A DNA stretch of 64,000 nt from Vibrio mediterranei. GTDB taxonomy: Bacteria; Pseudomonadota; Gammaproteobacteria; Enterobacterales; Vibrionaceae. The notes under the pieces were generated by a model. The model did not search any database. It was not told the DNA's origin and was given only the letters and a program-made list of their open reading frames with translations. The DNA is taken from NCBI RefSeq assembly GCF_900088415.1, contig NZ_FLLQ01000002.1, positions 620,001-684,000 on the forward strand, given 5' to 3'. A program made the translations under genes and the position numbers. Shown here in pieces: positions 62,977 through 64,000 of the stretch (the stretch's first letter is position 1; each line of letters opens with the position of its first letter).

Positions 62977-64000
62977 TTACGCACGTGGCAAGTAATCAGC
63001 CTTTCCAACCCACTTGTAGCTGGTTAGTTCTTCTAAGCCCATTGGACCGCGAGCGTGAAGCTTCTGAGTAGACACGGCAACTTCAGCACCTAAGCCAAAC
63101 TGCGCTCCATCGGTAAAACGCGTAGATGCGTTAACATAAACCGCTGCCGAACCTGCTGAGTTGATGAACTTTTCTGAGTTCACCAAGCTATTAGTCATAA
63201 TAGCGTCGGAGTGACTAGCATTATGTACTCGCATATGGTGAATCGCTTCTTCCACATCCGCGACCACTTTCACACCTAGCGTAAAACTCAGCCACTCAGT
63301 ATCAAAATCGCCTTCGCCTGCACTTCTTAAGTCTGCAGCGCCAGCTAGAATAGCCTCCGCCTTTGGCTCAGCAACTAAGCTCGCTTTACCTTTGAGACGC
63401 TCGGCAAGCATCGGTAAGAACTCCGCCGCTACCTTCTCATGAACTAGTAGGGTGTCCAATGCATTACACGCAGATGGACGCTGAACTTTAGAGTTTTCTA
63501 CCACATCTAAAGAACGTACTAGATCAGCAGACTCGTCAACGAAAATATGACTGATACCAAAGCCGCCAATGATTACTGGTATATTACTGTTCTCTTTACA
63601 CATTTTGTGTAAACCGGCACCACCTCGAGGAATGATCATATCGACATAATCATCCAACTTAAGCAGTTGTGATACAAGCTCACGATCTGGCTTTTCAATA
63701 TACTGAACCGAAGCAGCTGGTAAGCCCGCTTTATCTAACGCCAATTGAATGACTTTCACCAGTTCCATATTGGAGTAGAACGTCTCTTTACCGCCACGCA
63801 GAATGCTTGCATTACCTGTTTTTAGGCAGAGCGCCGCAATATCGATGGTTACGTTTGGACGCGCTTCATAGATAACACCTACTACACCAAGTGGCACGCG
63901 ACGACGAGACAGGCTCATGCCGTTCTCAAGGATTTTGCTGTCAATTTCACTGCCAACAGGATCTGACAAGGTGATCACATTGCGCACGTCATCAGCAATG
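62977..64000 (-). CDS. proA: ProA, gamma-glutamyl phosphate reductase (5' end beyond window)
   Basis: About 341 C-terminal residues; the frame runs through [16 protein letters not shown] to the right edge, and about 75 N-terminal residues are outside (family length ~416). Landmarks: [51 protein letters not shown], catalytic Cys in [14 protein letters not shown], and [20 protein letters not shown]. It reduces gamma-glutamyl phosphate to glutamate semialdehyde in proline synthesis. proB would be expected just upstream. Confidence 0.96.
   Translation of the reverse strand, partial: IADDVRNVITLSDPVGSEIDSKILENGMSLSRRRVPLGVVGVIYEARPNVTIDIAALCLKTGNASILRGGKETFYSNMELVKVIQLALDKAGLPAASVQYIEKPDRELVSQLLKLDDYVDMIIPRGGAGLHKMCKENSNIPVIIGGFGISHIFVDESADLVRSLDVVENSKVQRPSACNALDTLLVHEKVAAEFLPMLAERLKGKASLVAEPKAEAILAGAADLRSAGEGDFDTEWLSFTLGVKVVADVEEAIHHMRVHNASHSDAIMTNSLVNSEKFINSAGSAAVYVNASTRFTDGAQFGLGAEVAVSTQKLHARGPMGLEELTSYKWVGKADYLPRA

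Overview
The window looks like a stretch of the larger chromosome of a marine Vibrio. The evidence is the Vibrio-specific flagellar pair flgO/flgT at the left edge, the order nrdR-ribD-ribE-ribBA-ribH-nusB-thiL-pgpA on the right, proA at the right edge, and several families known mainly from Vibrio and relatives (DUF3332, DUF3360, DUF3549, DUF3301). I cannot name the species from the sequence alone.

Layout. 1-1890: flgO (cut by the edge) and flgT diverge, and a tRNA-Arg(CCU) follows. 1890-5260: a small AT-richer accessory patch behind the tRNA, with a DUF4365 nuclease-like gene, a decayed phage-like cassette of tiny membrane proteins, a palindromic repeat and two small conserved genes. 5260-14990: a VOC protein; divergent MocR regulator and LysE exporter; a PaaI thioesterase; divergent HxlR and NTF2-like genes with matching palindromes; a secreted subtilase with a stand-alone I9 inhibitor-like partner; and a MarR plus CDF metal exporter operon with two operator-like palindromes. 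15030-21040: envelope and stress genes (RodA-like, DedA, YgiW-like, SIS, MltC-like). 21040-31480: a DUF3360 permease, a Cache-PAS-nucleotidyltransferase membrane sensor, a CHASE-GGDEF-EAL protein, a BCCT transporter, a DUF3332 lipoprotein and a LysR regulator. 31500-36740: a complete uhpT-uhpABC sugar-phosphate uptake and sensing system whose promoter layout matches that of E. coli. 36745-40546: a LacI regulator, an NhaC transporter and a PatB/MalY C-S lyase, with a perfect 20-bp operator. 40585-44210: a DEAD-box helicase, a second DUF3332 gene and mgtE. 44430-48930: kduI, a TRAP transporter and an IclR regulator, probably for uronate uptake and catabolism. 49230-52040: a crotonase, two small proteins and an acyltransferase. 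52170-58260: the riboflavin/nusB/thiL/pgpA/nrdR block. 58340-61360: truC, yqcC, DUF3549, DUF3301 and a GNAT gene.

The clearest non-coding gene is a CsrB-family small RNA on the minus strand at about 61436-61833. It carries fifteen AGGA motifs, several in hairpin loops, has a strong terminator and sigma70-like promoter, and has a VarA/GacA-type palindrome about 165 bp upstream. The gene truC-yqcC lies nearby, as it lies near csrB in E. coli.

The best candidates for something little described are the Cache-PAS-DUF294 membrane nucleotidyltransferase (22880-25429) next to a c-di-GMP enzyme, and the NhaC-PatB operon. The DUF4365 gene at the tRNA is a weaker candidate for a single-gene defence element. 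I found no CRISPR array, integrase, transposase or complete prophage.
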